Below are positions 1 to 9,130 of a stretch of 64,000 nucleotides of DNA, piece by piece. The stretch's first letter is position 1. Each line of letters begins with the position of its first letter. Under the pieces are notes generated by a model. That model made no database searches. It was not told the DNA's origin and was given only the letters and a program-made list of their open reading frames with translations. Both the position numbers and the translations under genes were made by a program. The DNA comes from Bacillaceae bacterium. Lineage in GTDB: Bacteria; Bacillota; Bacilli; Bacillales; Alkalibacillaceae. The stretch covers positions 124,001-188,000 of the forward strand of contig JACDOD010000004.1 in NCBI GenBank assembly GCA_017656265.1, given 5' to 3'.

Positions 1-246
1 GACATCATTTTTCTTCATTATTTCTTTTAATTTTTCTGCTACCCTTTGTTCTTTTACATCATAAGAAATGCCAATTTCCTTTAGACTATTTTGGAGCCGT
101 TCCAGGTGTTCCGGCAGCATGAAAAAGGCCCCATTGTACATGCGTACTACTTCATAAACACCATCCCCAAATTGATAGCCCCGGTCTTCCATGTCTACAA
201 CAGCTTTATCTCTTCTGATCAGTTGATCGTTTACCCAAACATACAT
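1..246 (-). CDS. dat: D-amino-acid aminotransferase, N-terminal part (cut by window edge)
   Basis: The reverse strand encodes 82 residues starting [16 protein letters not shown] and then runs off the window. The block [14 protein letters not shown] is the hallmark N-terminal motif of fold-type IV PLP aminotransferases, and its form fits D-alanine/D-amino-acid aminotransferase, which makes D-glutamate and D-alanine for peptidoglycan. The start is set by GGAGAGG about nine bases upstream of the ATG. The catalytic lysine lies beyond the edge, so branched-chain aminotransferase or ADC lyase cannot be fully excluded, but the FGDGVYEV spacing favours Dat. Confidence 0.85.
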   Translation of the reverse strand, partial: MYVWVNDQLIRRDKAVVDMEDRGYQFGDGVYEVVRMYNGAFFMLPEHLERLQNSLKEIGISYDVKEQRVAEKLKEIMKKNDV

Positions 247-405
247 ATGCTTTTCTCCTCTCCATTGCCAGGGGAATTCTTTTTCATACATATTATCCCT
301 CTTCCAAAAGGATGTAAAGAGGCTCACCAAAAAATAAGAAAAGCCTTCGACAAAACTTAACAAAAACCGACAAGTGACAGGCACCTGTCGAATGGCAGAA
401 AAAGC

Positions 406-439
406 GGACAGGGGCACTCTACTATGAGTGCCCCTGTCC
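406..439 (-). terminator. Rho-independent terminator of the small-protein operon
   Basis: A perfect 14-bp stem (GGACAGGGGCACTC / GAGTGCCCCTGTCC) with a six-base loop is followed on the reverse strand by GCTTTTT. It lies just downstream of the 65-residue gene and so ends the leftward unit. Confidence 0.85.
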
Positions 440-450
440 TGTCTGGATTG

Positions 451-648
451 TTACTTCAGATGGTTTTCGATTTGCTGTTCCAGTTGCTGTAATTGTTCCT
501 GCTCTTCAGGAGTAGATTCTTGATAGGCGGACTGGATGACATTACGAGCAACTGCTATTTGCCGTTCCCGTTCCTGGTCTGTGGCTTGTCCCATATTGGT
601 TAATCGATTAACTGCCTCACGGGCTTGTTCAATCATACGGTTGGCCAT
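451..648 (-). CDS. Small hypothetical protein, DUF3813-like
   Basis: This 65-residue protein begins MANRMIEQAREAVNRL and is Gln/Glu-rich and amphipathic. It is probably a soluble helical hairpin: no signal peptide or membrane segment is visible. It resembles the small DUF3813 proteins found near yitU in Bacillaceae, a recollection of the family rather than a search result. Its ATG lies one base after the stop of the upstream 49-residue gene and its GGGGA ribosome site sits inside that gene's end, so the two are probably translationally coupled. Function unknown. Confidence 0.65.
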   Translation of the reverse strand: MANRMIEQAREAVNRLTNMGQATDQERERQIAVARNVIQSAYQESTPEEQEQLQQLEQQIENHLK

Positions 649-649
649 C

Positions 650-799
650 TTAAAATCCCCCTAACGTATGCTGATCGGCTTCTTCCCTTTTCCGTTCTGC
701 ATCCGTAAACCGTTCACGATAAGGGAACCGTTCAGCGTGTTTCCGAACAGCTTTTGTACTTTCCGATACAAAGCGCTTTGATTTGCTACGCTTGCTCAA
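650..799 (-). CDS. Small basic hypothetical protein (49 aa, TTG start)
   Basis: I place the start at a TTG codon eight bases after GGGGGG. A longer reading from an upstream ATG would run through the yitU terminator hairpin and is unlikely. The product begins MSKRSKSKRFVSES and is highly charged, with many Arg, Lys and Glu residues and no hydrophobic segment. The composition recalls small spore-associated or nucleic-acid-binding proteins, but I do not recognise the family. It is followed immediately by the 65-residue gene. Confidence 0.5.
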   Translation of the reverse strand: MSKRSKSKRFVSESTKAVRKHAERFPYRERFTDAERKREEADQHTLGGF

Positions 800-820
800 G
801 GCAAGATCCCCCCAACTTAA

Positions 821-851
821 AAACCTGAACGCTTTAACAGCGTTCAGGTTT
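821..851 (-). terminator. Terminator downstream of yitU
   Basis: A 13-bp perfect stem (AAACCTGAACGCT / AGCGTTCAGGTTT, five-base loop) is followed on the reverse strand by a T run. It separates yitU from the two small genes. Confidence 0.8.
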
Positions 852-881
852 ATTTTGTGCAAGAAAGCATTTATCATACAC

Positions 882-1724
882 TTAATATCCGGTTTTCTGA
901 CGAACCGATGGGTGGATATTTAAATATTGCTCTAAGAAAATGGCAATTCCATCTTCTTCGTTGGATTTTGTTACATAGTTGGCAAGCGTTTTTAATTGAT
1001 CAATTCCATTTTCCATTGCCACTCCAACACCAGCATAGTCAATCATTTCAAGATCGTTATCTTCATCACCAAAGGCAATAATTCTTTCCTTAGGGATATG
1101 ATAATAATGGGCAATTTTGTTCAAACCGACTGCTTTATTCAGACCAGACCGGACAATTTCTATAACATTCCAGGGAGCACCCCATTTGCGGTGTTCAATA
1201 ACCGAAGCATGGCGATGATGTAATGTCTGTCTCAACTCTTCTACATTTTCTTCATAAGGGTATATCAGAAGAGAAGTTGGATCTTCTGTCAAATGATTCC
1301 GCAAGCTGCCAACTGTAATCGGATGATTATCCACATCAGCATGGAACAATTCCAGAACTTCCTGATCAAATTTATCTATATAAATGTCATCTTTTATTTC
1401 CGCAATGATGTTGTGAACACCAAATTCATAACAAGTATGAATAATTTCTATGGCTGTGCGAATGGGCATTGGTGAATGGATAACATCCCAGCGATGATCT
1501 TTTGGATGATGGATTAAGGCTCCGTTCATATTGACCATTGGGGTATTCAGCCCTAATTCTGTATAATACTCGATACTGGCCCGGTGGGGTCTCCCGGTGG
1601 CAATCACCACTATATGTCCTTGCTCAATGACCTGCAACAGGGTGTTTTTTGTACGCGGGGAGATGTTTTTCTCATCTGTCAACAATGTTCCGTCTAAGTC
1701 AAGTGCGATTAAATGTTTTTCCAT
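882..1724 (-). CDS. yitU: HAD-superfamily Cof-type phosphatase, YitU-like
   Basis: This 280-residue protein has HAD motif I DLDGT at residues 9-13 (nucleophile Asp9, acid/base Asp11), motif II in IATGRP, and motif IV in GDEDND near the C terminus. The length and the large cap between motifs II and III fit the Cof/IIB class. B. subtilis YitU can dephosphorylate the pyrimidine intermediate of riboflavin synthesis; that role is inferred here from similarity and position beside yitV-yitW. The start is supported by GAGGTGAG upstream. It is transcribed away from yitV and ends at a strong hairpin. Confidence 0.85.
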   Translation of the reverse strand: MEKHLIALDLDGTLLTDEKNISPRTKNTLLQVIEQGHIVVIATGRPHRASIEYYTELGLNTPMVNMNGALIHHPKDHRWDVIHSPMPIRTAIEIIHTCYEFGVHNIIAEIKDDIYIDKFDQEVLELFHADVDNHPITVGSLRNHLTEDPTSLLIYPYEENVEELRQTLHHRHASVIEHRKWGAPWNVIEIVRSGLNKAVGLNKIAHYYHIPKERIIAFGDEDNDLEMIDYAGVGVAMENGIDQLKTLANYVTKSNEEDGIAIFLEQYLNIHPSVRQKTGY

Positions 1725-2048
1725 AAAGTCTCACCTCATTATTTCTTAATAGTTTAGCGGGGAAGGAAGAAGATGTAAAGGGTTTAAGGCTTTCTCTATT
1801 GAAAAAATTTTTTGAAAAAAATCATATGATCAAATGTAAGCGTTTATGCATATCAATTGAACACATTTATTTAAAAAAATTTGATAAAATTTTATTTCTG
1901 TAAAAGTCCGATTGTCTTTAATGATTGGTATTCATTCCAAAATTTTGATAATATTAGTTTTATCTAACGTTTCATTTTTTCTGGTCTTGATTATGATTTC
2001 GAAAAACTGAACAGCTTAAACAAGAAAAATAAAAAGGCAGGGTAAACC
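1725..2048. other. Divergent intergenic region between yitU and yitV
   Basis: This AT-rich stretch has no credible ORF. Around 1834-1849 the sequence ATGTAAGCGTTTATG is one mismatch from a CcpA catabolite-responsive element, which is weak evidence of carbon control. I could not assign a convincing promoter. Confidence 0.35.
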
Positions 2049-2813
2049 ATGATTGTTGTTGAACGTATTTCCATTGAAGATATCCCAGTTCTCGCTGTAT
2101 CAGAGGAAAAGCTGAAGAATAAACCTCTTCCTGTTTTAACTTATATTCACGGCTTCACAAGTTCAAAGGAATTTAATCTCCCCTTCGCTTACTTAATGGC
2201 ATCCAGAGGTTACCGGGTACTGCTTCCAGATTGTTTGCATCACGGGGAGCGTGATCAGGGAATATCCAGTGATGAACTGCAATTAAATTTCTGGAATGTG
2301 GTGAAGCAAAATCTGGAGGACCTTCAAAAAATTAAAGAAGAAGCAGAAAAGAGGGACTGGATAAAGGATAAACGTTTTGGCCTGGCTGGTACAAGTATGG
2401 GAGGCATTACAACGAGTGCAGCTCTAACTCAGTTTGAATGGATTAAAGCATCAGCGGTGCTGATGGGTTCACCTAAACTGACAGACATGGCTCATTTGTT
2501 GATCAGGCAGGCTGAGGAAAGCGGTTTTGACCTTCGTTTCACAGCGGAAGGATTGAATCAGGAAATCAAACAATTAGAAGCCATCGACCTCTCCCTTCAT
2601 AAAGAGGTATTGAATGAACGTCCGTTGTTTTTCTGGCATGGGGATCAGGACCCTGTCGTTCCATTTGAACATTCTTACTCCTTTTATAATGAAGTGATCA
2701 GCGAATATAAAGATCCGGAAAAAATTAGATTTTTGCGTGAACCTGGCCGGGGTCACAAAGTAAGCCGTTTTGCTGTAATGGAAACGGTAAAATGGTTCGA
2801 AATGCATTTGTGA
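2049..2813 (+). CDS. yitV: Alpha/beta-hydrolase esterase, YitV family
   Basis: This 254-residue cytosolic hydrolase has the nucleophile elbow GTSMGG near residue 117, an acidic residue in HGDQDPVVP, and a C-terminal catalytic histidine in GRGHK, the usual Ser-Asp-His order. The N-terminal HGFTSSKEF forms the oxyanion loop. It matches the YitV / prolyl-oligopeptidase-like esterases. The natural substrate is unknown. The ribosome site (AGGCAGGG) is weak. It lies 86 bases before yitW. Confidence 0.85.
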   Translation: MIVVERISIEDIPVLAVSEEKLKNKPLPVLTYIHGFTSSKEFNLPFAYLMASRGYRVLLPDCLHHGERDQGISSDELQLNFWNVVKQNLEDLQKIKEEAEKRDWIKDKRFGLAGTSMGGITTSAALTQFEWIKASAVLMGSPKLTDMAHLLIRQAEESGFDLRFTAEGLNQEIKQLEAIDLSLHKEVLNERPLFFWHGDQDPVVPFEHSYSFYNEVISEYKDPEKIRFLREPGRGHKVSRFAVMETVKWFEMHL

Positions 2814-2899
2814 TGGTTCAGCCATAATAGATGGTTTAAAAAACATCCCATTTATGGTTATAATAAAAATAGCATTGGGAAGAAGGAGGATTGAAATAT

Positions 2900-3211
2900 A
2901 TGGATAAAGCACTTGAAGATAATATCATGGGTGCTCTTGAGAATGTAATTGATCCTGAACTTGGGATTGATATAGTCAACCTGGGACTCGTTTACGGAGT
3001 AGAACTGGATGAGAAGGGGACATGTACGGTAAACATGACATTGACCGCAATGGGCTGCCCGTTAGCTGCTACTATTGAACAGGATGTGAAACGTGCAGTT
3101 TCCGATATTCCTGAAGTAAACGAAGTGAATGTGAATATTGTATGGAATCCGCCGTGGACCAAAGACCGTATGTCCAGATATGCTAAAATTGCACTTGGAA
3201 TTCCAGATTGA
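2900..3211 (+). CDS. yitW: Fe-S cluster maturation protein, MIP18/DUF59 family (YitW)
   Basis: This 103-residue protein carries the DUF59 signature: VIDPELGIDIVNLGLVYG near the N terminus, then MTLTAMGCPLA with the conserved cysteine, then WNPPWTKDRMS. The family works with SUF-type iron-sulfur cluster assembly and repair. The ATG nine bases after AAGGAGGA is chosen; an in-frame TTG directly abutting the ribosome site is rejected on spacing. A bidirectional terminator follows. Confidence 0.9.
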   Translation: MDKALEDNIMGALENVIDPELGIDIVNLGLVYGVELDEKGTCTVNMTLTAMGCPLAATIEQDVKRAVSDIPEVNEVNVNIVWNPPWTKDRMSRYAKIALGIPD

Positions 3212-3215
3212 TCAT

Positions 3216-3249
3216 AAAAAAACAGCCCACTGAAACGGGCTGTTTTTTT
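3216..3249. terminator. Bidirectional terminator between yitW and uppP
   Basis: AAAAAACAGCCC pairs with GGGCTGTTTTTT across a nine-base loop, with A and T runs on both flanks. It serves convergent yitW and uppP. Confidence 0.85.
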
Positions 3250-3257
3250 ATGAACTT

Positions 3258-4073
3258 TTACAAAAAGAGTAAAATGAGTCCCCCTGCAGCAAAACAGTAG
3301 AAGGCAAAGTATTTTAAATTTCCTCTTCGCATAATATTCATGAACCATAATAGAGCATAGTATGATGCCACAATTGAACCTGCAAATGCAAAAATATAAG
3401 GAATCAGGAGAGCATCAAATTGCTGATCATCCATTAAATCGGTAACCGAAAAGATCATGGTTCCGATACTGACAGGGATATATAATAGGAAAGAAAAACG
3501 CAAGGCTGTTTCCTGTTTCATTCCTAAAAGCATAGCCGCAACAATCGTAGCCCCTGACCGGCTGATACCCGGCATCAATGCCACTGCCTGGGCAAGTCCC
3601 ACAATAACGGCATCTTTCACTGTTAAATCCCCATCCTGTTTTCTCCCGCGCAAATTGCGGATAATCCACAGGGCAATTCCCGTAATGATTAAAGTTGTCC
3701 CAATCATTTGAATATCTTCACTGAAAAATGACTCAATAGCATCATCAAAAAGGACACCGATCACTCCTGCTGGAACAGTAGCTATGATTAAAAAGAAGAC
3801 AAACTTAAAATCAGACTGACCGTTTTGGTCACGGTGAAATATATACTGCAGACTGTTTACTGTTAACCGGTAAAGATCTTTTCGGTAGATGATTAGTACT
3901 GCTACCAGTGAACCGAAATTTACAAATCCTTCAAAGGCAATTCCTACATCATCAATCTCCATTAAGTGCCGAACAATCATCAGGTGCCCACTTGAGGATA
4001 TGGGGATGGGTTCGGTGAAGCCTTGAAAAACCCCTAAAAATAAATATTTTAGCAAAGTCCAGAGTTCATTCAT
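3258..4073 (-). CDS. uppP: Undecaprenyl-diphosphatase UppP/BacA
   Basis: This 271-residue polytopic membrane protein has both BacA signatures: an N-terminal [15 protein letters not shown] block with the catalytic glutamate and a central [10 protein letters not shown] loop. It removes a phosphate from undecaprenyl pyrophosphate to recycle the lipid carrier for peptidoglycan and teichoic acid synthesis, and can give low-level bacitracin resistance. GGAGGT sits six bases before the ATG. The gene stands alone and converges on yitW. Confidence 0.93.
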   Translation of the reverse strand: MNELWTLLKYLFLGVFQGFTEPIPISSSGHLMIVRHLMEIDDVGIAFEGFVNFGSLVAVLIIYRKDLYRLTVNSLQYIFHRDQNGQSDFKFVFFLIIATVPAGVIGVLFDDAIESFFSEDIQMIGTTLIITGIALWIIRNLRGRKQDGDLTVKDAVIVGLAQAVALMPGISRSGATIVAAMLLGMKQETALRFSFLLYIPVSIGTMIFSVTDLMDDQQFDALLIPYIFAFAGSIVASYYALLWFMNIMRRGNLKYFAFYCFAAGGLILLFL

Positions 4074-4161
4074 GGTTTACCTCCATTAGTCATAATTTGA
4101 TTCGCACGAGCACAGGTCAATCACCTATTGAATAAATTAGTATGGAGAAGGAGGGGAAAAG

Positions 4162-4464
4162 ATGCACAAAATTCAATCACATCAGGAAGCATATACTCTC
4201 TGTCAAAGATATATGAATCAGTATGTATTATTAGAAACCGTTCATGGTGAAAAAATTGATGGAATCATTGTTGGTGTGGATACCGACAATGTGTATTTGG
4301 ATGTTCCAATCAAAGACCAGGCCCAGACACTCCGCGACGGACAAGAACGATTTTGGGGCTGGGGCCCCTGGGGATTTCCATTTTCCCCATATGGGTATGG
4401 ATTTAGCCGCATGATTTTACCACTGACACTTCTAGCAGCGTTAAGTCTGCCTTATTTCTGGTAA
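4162..4464 (+). CDS. Small LSm-like protein with hydrophobic tail
   Basis: This 100-residue product begins MHKIQSHQEAYTLC. Residues 20-50 (YVLLETVHGEKIDGIIVGVDTDNVY) look like a small SH3/LSm beta-barrel strand pattern. The tail is Trp/Gly/Pro/Phe-rich (WGWGPWGFPF) and ends in a hydrophobic segment. AAGGAGGGG precedes the ATG. A spore-coat or membrane-surface role is only a guess. I do not recognise a named family. Confidence 0.6.
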   Translation: MHKIQSHQEAYTLCQRYMNQYVLLETVHGEKIDGIIVGVDTDNVYLDVPIKDQAQTLRDGQERFWGWGPWGFPFSPYGYGFSRMILPLTLLAALSLPYFW

Positions 4465-4527
4465 TGATCCATAAAAAAAGGGGCTGTCTGTCTGTTTACA
4501 GGTACCCCGGATAAAACAGATATTAAT

Positions 4528-4555
4528 GGGCACGCACATACGTATGAGCGTGCCC
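4528..4555. terminator. Imperfect inverted repeat between convergent genes
   Basis: GGGCACGC pairs with GCGTGCCC around an inner palindrome CATACGTATG. There is no clean T run on either side, so terminator function is tentative. A second weak hairpin ending in CCCCTTTTTTT on the reverse strand lies at about 4477-4517. Confidence 0.45.
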
Positions 4556-4581
4556 GGACTATAGAAAAACTATCCTAAAAA

Positions 4582-4761
4582 TTAAGATGCGTCATCTTCT
4601 TTTAGAATACCATCACCTAATACTGCAGCTGCAATGGTAAACGACACAGTCAAAACTGCTACAAGGGTAAAGTCAAAATGAGTTCCGTTCATATTCCCGA
4701 TCACATAAACAACCATGCTGCTCAGCAGGAAGCTCCATATAATTGTCCAAATTAGCTTCAT
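4582..4761 (-). CDS. yjzD: YjzD-like small membrane protein (DUF2929)
   Basis: This 59-residue protein starts MKLIWTIIWSFLLSSMVVYV and has two predicted membrane segments. It resembles YjzD, which lies next to yjaU-med in B. subtilis. An ATG eleven codons upstream is rejected because GAGGTG is well spaced only from the chosen start. Function unknown. Confidence 0.7.
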   Translation of the reverse strand: MKLIWTIIWSFLLSSMVVYVIGNMNGTHFDFTLVAVLTVSFTIAAAVLGDGILKEDDAS

Positions 4762-4920
4762 GTATGTCACCTCATTCATGTCCATTCTCTTCAAATAGTT
4801 TACCAGAGGCAGCTAAAAAAATAAAGCAAAACTTGCCTGTACGTTTATTCAGAAATTTTAGCATGACTTCTTTCATTCTAGAAAAGCTTGAAAGTAATTC
4901 ATGGATTGGGAGGATCCTTT

Positions 4921-5508
4921 ATGAAAGTATTGATTATTGACTGTTTTCACTGGCTTGGCTTTCACCTCACAACCAAATATTTAGACGAAGGGTTTTCAGT
5001 AACAGGGGTAGACACTCTTATGGAGCCCAGACGGGAATTTTTATGTGATTTTGTTGGAAGAAATGCAAATTTCATACTGCAAGAAGATTTAAAGAAATTG
5101 AATGAGCCTTCCAGTTTTTCGCTGATGTATAGCTTTTCCGAAAGTACACAATTTCTAAGCCATAAACAGCAGAAAGGGAAAAGGATTCGGATCTTTGAAA
5201 AAGAAAGTCGTCTTGTATTTGAAGACGACACGTCCTTTCAAGGGAAAACCATCTTTGCTCCTCATGTTATTGGACCATGGATGGAGCAGTCTGAATTTGC
5301 AAGGAAATCTACCTTTGATAATGTGTTGTATGTAGAGGATTTTGTCAATTGGCTCTTTCAAGAAAAGTGGAATGATCTGGACAATACATTCATTGATTTG
5401 CGTAAAGACATGGACCAGAAAACAATGAACACATCTATTCCTTCTGAACAGGCAATCCAAAAAGTGCAAGAACATATTGATAAATTCACAGCCTATTATC
5501 GATTGTAA
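4921..5508 (+). CDS. yjaU: YjaU-like Rossmann-type protein
   Basis: This 195-residue protein begins MKVLIIDCFHWLGFHLTTKYL. The strand-loop-helix resembles an NAD(P)-binding Rossmann start with a degenerate glycine motif, as in extended short-chain dehydrogenases. Position upstream of med matches B. subtilis yjaU. GGGAGG lies nine bases before the ATG; an upstream in-frame ATG lacks a ribosome site. The loss of the canonical GxxGxxG argues against normal cofactor binding. Role unknown. Confidence 0.6.
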   Translation: MKVLIIDCFHWLGFHLTTKYLDEGFSVTGVDTLMEPRREFLCDFVGRNANFILQEDLKKLNEPSSFSLMYSFSESTQFLSHKQQKGKRIRIFEKESRLVFEDDTSFQGKTIFAPHVIGPWMEQSEFARKSTFDNVLYVEDFVNWLFQEKWNDLDNTFIDLRKDMDQKTMNTSIPSEQAIQKVQEHIDKFTAYYRL

Positions 5509-5537
5509 TTTACGTATGAAGGGACAACTAGTACAAT
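5509..5537 (+). promoter_or_regulatory. Possible SigA promoter upstream of med
   Basis: TTTACG and TACAAT are separated by 17 bases in the short gap between yjaU and med. The -35 is weak. Confidence 0.3.
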
Positions 5538-5583
5538 AGTAGGTAAGCGGCAGGATATTCCCCCTGAATAGGAGTGCTCGATT

Positions 5584-6534
5584 TTGAAACATTTGATAGT
5601 TACACTCGTTCTCATCCTTCTCTTTATATCAGGATGCTCCAGCATACATAAAGAAAATCAAGAAAAACATATTGGAATGCTGGTCGAAAGCACAATCAAT
5701 GACCTTACCTGGGGTCAAAAAGGATATATGGGATTATTGCGCATTAAGGACGAATTAAATACAGAGGTATTTTTTGAAGAACAGGTCCGTACTCAGCTGG
5801 ATGTGAATAAAGAGGTTGAGAACTTTACGAATAAAGATGTCGGTCTTATTTTTGGACATGGGAGTATATATGGAAGGTATTTTTTGAACCTTCATAAGCA
5901 ATACCCCGAAACCCACTTTGTTTATTTTAACGGTCATCAATATGGAAACAATATAACCAGTTTAAACTTTAATTCCCATCCAATGGGATTTTTTGCAGGT
6001 ATGACCGCAGCAGAAATGACTGAAACTGGACACGTCGGTGTCATTGCCGCCTATGAATGGCAGCCGGAAGTCGGAGGTTTTTATGAAGGAGCAAAATATG
6101 TCAATCCCAACATTGAAGTACACTTCCAATATGTATACGACTGGAATGACAAAAAAAGAGCACTCGAATTGTACGAAAACATGAAGAGAAAACAAGTCGA
6201 TGTATTTTATCCGGCAGGTGATGGGTATAGTGTACCTGTTATTCAACAGATTGAACGGGACAACCTTTATGCCATCGGATTTGTAACCGACCAGATTGAA
6301 ATGGCACCAGAAACCGTCTTAACGAGTACGGTTCAGCATGTTGACAGGCTATATGTTTTAGCTGCCAGAATGTTTTTGGAAGGGAACTTGCCATCAGGGA
6401 TCTTAAGTTTTGATTTTAAAGACGGTGTCATCAGCCTGGGGAGATTCAGTGAAGTGGTACCGGAGATAACAAAAACAAGAATACAAACTGCTGTAGAACG
6501 CTATATTGAAACTGGGCGTTTGCCTAATGAATAG
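5584..6534 (+). CDS. med: Med lipoprotein, BMP-family competence regulator
   Basis: This 316-residue lipoprotein has a hydrophobic signal ending in the lipobox LFISGC (Cys18). The mature part is a BMP/PnrA-like substrate-binding fold (HIGMLVESTINDLTWGQKGY near the start; VGVIAAYEWQPEVGGFYEGA in the middle). B. subtilis Med raises comK expression. The start is TTG, about nine bases after AGGAG. Unlike B. subtilis, no comZ follows; a terminator does. Confidence 0.8.
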   Translation: MKHLIVTLVLILLFISGCSSIHKENQEKHIGMLVESTINDLTWGQKGYMGLLRIKDELNTEVFFEEQVRTQLDVNKEVENFTNKDVGLIFGHGSIYGRYFLNLHKQYPETHFVYFNGHQYGNNITSLNFNSHPMGFFAGMTAAEMTETGHVGVIAAYEWQPEVGGFYEGAKYVNPNIEVHFQYVYDWNDKKRALELYENMKRKQVDVFYPAGDGYSVPVIQQIERDNLYAIGFVTDQIEMAPETVLTSTVQHVDRLYVLAARMFLEGNLPSGILSFDFKDGVISLGRFSEVVPEITKTRIQTAVERYIETGRLPNE

Positions 6535-6556
6535 TAAAGAAGTTTTACGGATTAGA

Positions 6557-6588
6557 AGGAGACTAAAGGAAGAGGTCTCCTTTTTTTA
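6557..6588 (+). terminator. Terminator after med
   Basis: AGGAGAC pairs with GTCTCCT across an 11-base loop, followed by a run of T. Confidence 0.75.
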
Positions 6589-6670
6589 TACAAACTATTT
6601 TCTTAGTTGAACGCAGCATCCATCACTAGCAGCCGGAAGGATTAGTCAAATGCCGGTTTTCATTCCATTG

Positions 6671-6716
6671 TTGCAAGTTTAAATAGAATACATTAAAATT
6701 AATACCAGGTCATAAT
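6671..6716 (+). promoter_or_regulatory. fabH promoter with FapR-type operator
   Basis: TTGCAA and TAAAAT are spaced by 17 bases (6671-6699). ATTAATACCAGGTCATAAT at 6698-6716 overlaps the -10 and start region and resembles the FapR palindrome (TTAGTACCTGGTACTAA type). FapR represses fatty-acid genes until malonyl-CoA accumulates. The same geometry recurs before fabI. Confidence 0.65.
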
Positions 6717-6754
6717 AATTGATAATAAACAAACCAATAAGGGGTTGAAAATAT

Positions 6755-7687
6755 ATGAATGCAGGCATTATTGGTACGGGGCATTATGTACCGGAAAACG
6801 TGCTCACCAATAAAGAATTGGAAAAAATGGTGGATACGAGTGATGAATGGATTCGGACCCGTACGGGAATTGAAGAACGGCGGATAGCCGAAGATGACAT
6901 GGATACTTCTGATATGGCATTGCTGGCAGCAAACAAAGCACTGGATAATGCCGGAATCAGTGCTGAAGATCTAGATATGATTCTGGTTGCTACCGTAACA
7001 CCAGATCAGCCATTTCCGTCAGTAGCCTGTATGCTGCAGGACCAATTAGGGGCTAAAAAAGCAGCTGCGATGGATGTCAGTGCAGCCTGCTCCGGATTTA
7101 TGTATGGTCTTGTGACAGCCAAACAATTTATTGAAGGCGGCAGCTACCGGCATGTGCTGGTGGTTGGTGTAGAAAAGTTATCCAAAATTGTAGACTGGGA
7201 AGACCGTAATACCTGTGTATTATTCGGTGATGGAGCAGGTGCTGCTGTAGTTGGGCCTGTACAAGAAGGCAAAGGCATATTATCATTTGAGTTGGGTGCA
7301 GATGGAAGCGGCGGAAAACACTTATATCAAGATGAATATGTCGTCATGAATGGACGCGAAGTATTCAAGTTTGCCGTCCGTCAAATGGGAGAATCTGCTG
7401 TTAATGTTATTGATAAAATCGGTTTGAAAAAAGAGGATGTCGACTACTTAATTCCTCATCAGGCGAATATACGAATTATGGAAGTGGCCAGGGAACGGCT
7501 TGGCATTGACAGAGAAAAGATGTCTATGTCTGTTCATAAATATGGAAATACTTCGGCGGCTTCTATTCCAATTGCATTGTCAGAAGATGTAGAAAATGGC
7601 AAAATAAAAGACGGAGATTTAGTAGTTTTAGTAGGTTTTGGAGGAGGATTAACCTGGGGGGCGGTTGCGCTCCGATGGGGAAAATAA
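6755..7687 (+). CDS. fabH: 3-oxoacyl-ACP synthase III (FabH)
   Basis: This 310-residue condensing enzyme starts type II fatty-acid synthesis by joining acyl-CoA to malonyl-ACP. The catalytic triad is visible: Cys112 in AACSGF, His in LIPHQAN and Asn in YGNTSAAS. It begins [14 protein letters not shown], and its length is typical. It is followed 18 bases later by fabF, forming an operon under a FapR-like site. Confidence 0.96.
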   Translation: MNAGIIGTGHYVPENVLTNKELEKMVDTSDEWIRTRTGIEERRIAEDDMDTSDMALLAANKALDNAGISAEDLDMILVATVTPDQPFPSVACMLQDQLGAKKAAAMDVSAACSGFMYGLVTAKQFIEGGSYRHVLVVGVEKLSKIVDWEDRNTCVLFGDGAGAAVVGPVQEGKGILSFELGADGSGGKHLYQDEYVVMNGREVFKFAVRQMGESAVNVIDKIGLKKEDVDYLIPHQANIRIMEVARERLGIDREKMSMSVHKYGNTSAASIPIALSEDVENGKIKDGDLVVLVGFGGGLTWGAVALRWGK

Positions 7688-7705
7688 GGAAGGAGGAAAT
7701 TAATA

Positions 7706-8947
7706 ATGGATAAACGACGTGTAGTAGTTACCGGAATGGGTGCGGTTACGCCAGTTGGTAACGACGTAAACTCTATGTGGGAAAGCTTGATTCAAGGTGA
7801 ATCTGGAATTGATAAAGTAACAAGGGTAAATCCTGATGATTTTCCTGCCAAAGTTGCTGCAGAAGTGAAAGACTTTGATCCTACTTTATACATGGATAAA
7901 CGCGAAGTTAGGAAAATGGACTTGTTCACTCAATATGCAATGGCTGCGGCAAAAATGGCTGTAGAAGATGCCGGGCTGGAAATTACAGAAGAAATTGCAC
8001 CAAGAACCGGTGTATGGATTGGGTCAGGAATTGGTGGAATGAGTACGTATGAAGAACAATTCCACAAATTTACCCAAAAAGGGTATAGGAGAGTCAGTCC
8101 ATTCTTTGTTCCGATGATGATCCCGGACATGGCTGCAGGACAGGTATCCATTGCCCTCGGCGCAAAGGGGATTAACTCCTGTACGGTAACTGCCTGTTCT
8201 TCGGGAGCAAATTCTATTGGAGATGCCTTTAAGGTGATTCAGCGCGGGGATGCTGACATCATGATTACAGGCGGAACAGAGGCACCACTTACAAACATGG
8301 CTTTTGCCGGATTTTCTTCAGCCAGGGCCTTATCCTTTAATGAAGATCCGAAAACGGCAAGCCGTCCATTTGATAAAAATCGCGATGGTTTCGTAATGGG
8401 AGAAGGATCTGGAATACTTGTACTGGAATCTCTGGAATCTGCGAAAAAACGCGGAGCTAAGATCTATGCAGAAATCGTTGGCTATGGAGCAACAGGGGAT
8501 GCCTATCACATCACTCAGCCTGCTCCGGGTGGTGAAGGAGCTGCCCGTGCCATGAAACAGGCAGTGGATGATTCAGGGTTAAAACCTGAAGATATCCAAT
8601 ACATTAATGCACATGGTACAAGTACAGAATATAATGATCCGTATGAAACGAATGCTATTAAACAGGTATTTGGAGATCATGCGTATAAATTGGCAGTAAG
8701 TTCTACGAAATCTATGACAGGTCACTTGCTTGGTGCAGCTGGTGCCATTGAAGCGATTATTTCTGTGAAAACTATTTTAACCGGTATACTTCCGCCAACG
8801 ATTAATTATGAAACCGAAGACCCAGACTGTGACCTTGATTATGTACCAAACAAAAGCCGTGAAGCCGATGTTAAAGCTGTCATGTCCAACTCTCTGGGAT
8901 TCGGCGGCCACAATGCAGCACTTCTTTTCAAAAAATTTGAGGTCTAA
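7706..8947 (+). CDS. fabF: 3-oxoacyl-ACP synthase II (FabF)
   Basis: This 413-residue elongating condensing enzyme has active-site Cys164 in VTACSSG, one His in [12 protein letters not shown] and a second in [10 protein letters not shown]. It elongates acyl-ACP and helps set the temperature response of chain composition. AAGGAGGA lies well placed before the ATG. It is the second gene of the fabHF operon and ends at two successive terminators. Confidence 0.96.
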   Translation: MDKRRVVVTGMGAVTPVGNDVNSMWESLIQGESGIDKVTRVNPDDFPAKVAAEVKDFDPTLYMDKREVRKMDLFTQYAMAAAKMAVEDAGLEITEEIAPRTGVWIGSGIGGMSTYEEQFHKFTQKGYRRVSPFFVPMMIPDMAAGQVSIALGAKGINSCTVTACSSGANSIGDAFKVIQRGDADIMITGGTEAPLTNMAFAGFSSARALSFNEDPKTASRPFDKNRDGFVMGEGSGILVLESLESAKKRGAKIYAEIVGYGATGDAYHITQPAPGGEGAARAMKQAVDDSGLKPEDIQYINAHGTSTEYNDPYETNAIKQVFGDHAYKLAVSSTKSMTGHLLGAAGAIEAIISVKTILTGILPPTINYETEDPDCDLDYVPNKSREADVKAVMSNSLGFGGHNAALLFKKFEV

Positions 8948-8970
8948 TTTATTGTATTTAAAAAAAAGAT

Positions 8971-8997
8971 GCCCGGTTTTGTTCCGGGCTCCTTTTT
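8971..8997 (+). terminator. First terminator after fabF
   Basis: GCCCGG pairs with CCGGGC and is followed by CTTTTT. Confidence 0.8.
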
Positions 8998-9022
8998 AAC
9001 CTGAAGGAGCATAAAACAAACT

Positions 9023-9066
9023 AAATCGCATGTCATTCACCACGGATTGACATGCGATTTTTCTTT
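9023..9066 (+). terminator. Second hairpin after fabF
   Basis: A perfect 13-bp stem (AAATCGCATGTCA / TGACATGCGATTT) with a 12-base loop is followed by TTCTTTTT, acting as a back-up terminator. Confidence 0.7.
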
Positions 9067-9130
9067 TTCATAACATATTTTTTATAGGATGTTTTAGTGC
9101 GTGCCCATGGAAAGCAAAGCATGTTGAAAA

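Noticed and set aside
91-360. 89-codon frame on the plus strand at the left edge
   Set aside because: It lies antisense to the clearly recognisable dat start and has no ribosome site or conserved content.
376-389. Small palindrome GACAGGCACCTGTC
   Set aside because: It resembles short repeats seen near Bacillaceae genes, but only one copy is in the window and no function can be supported.
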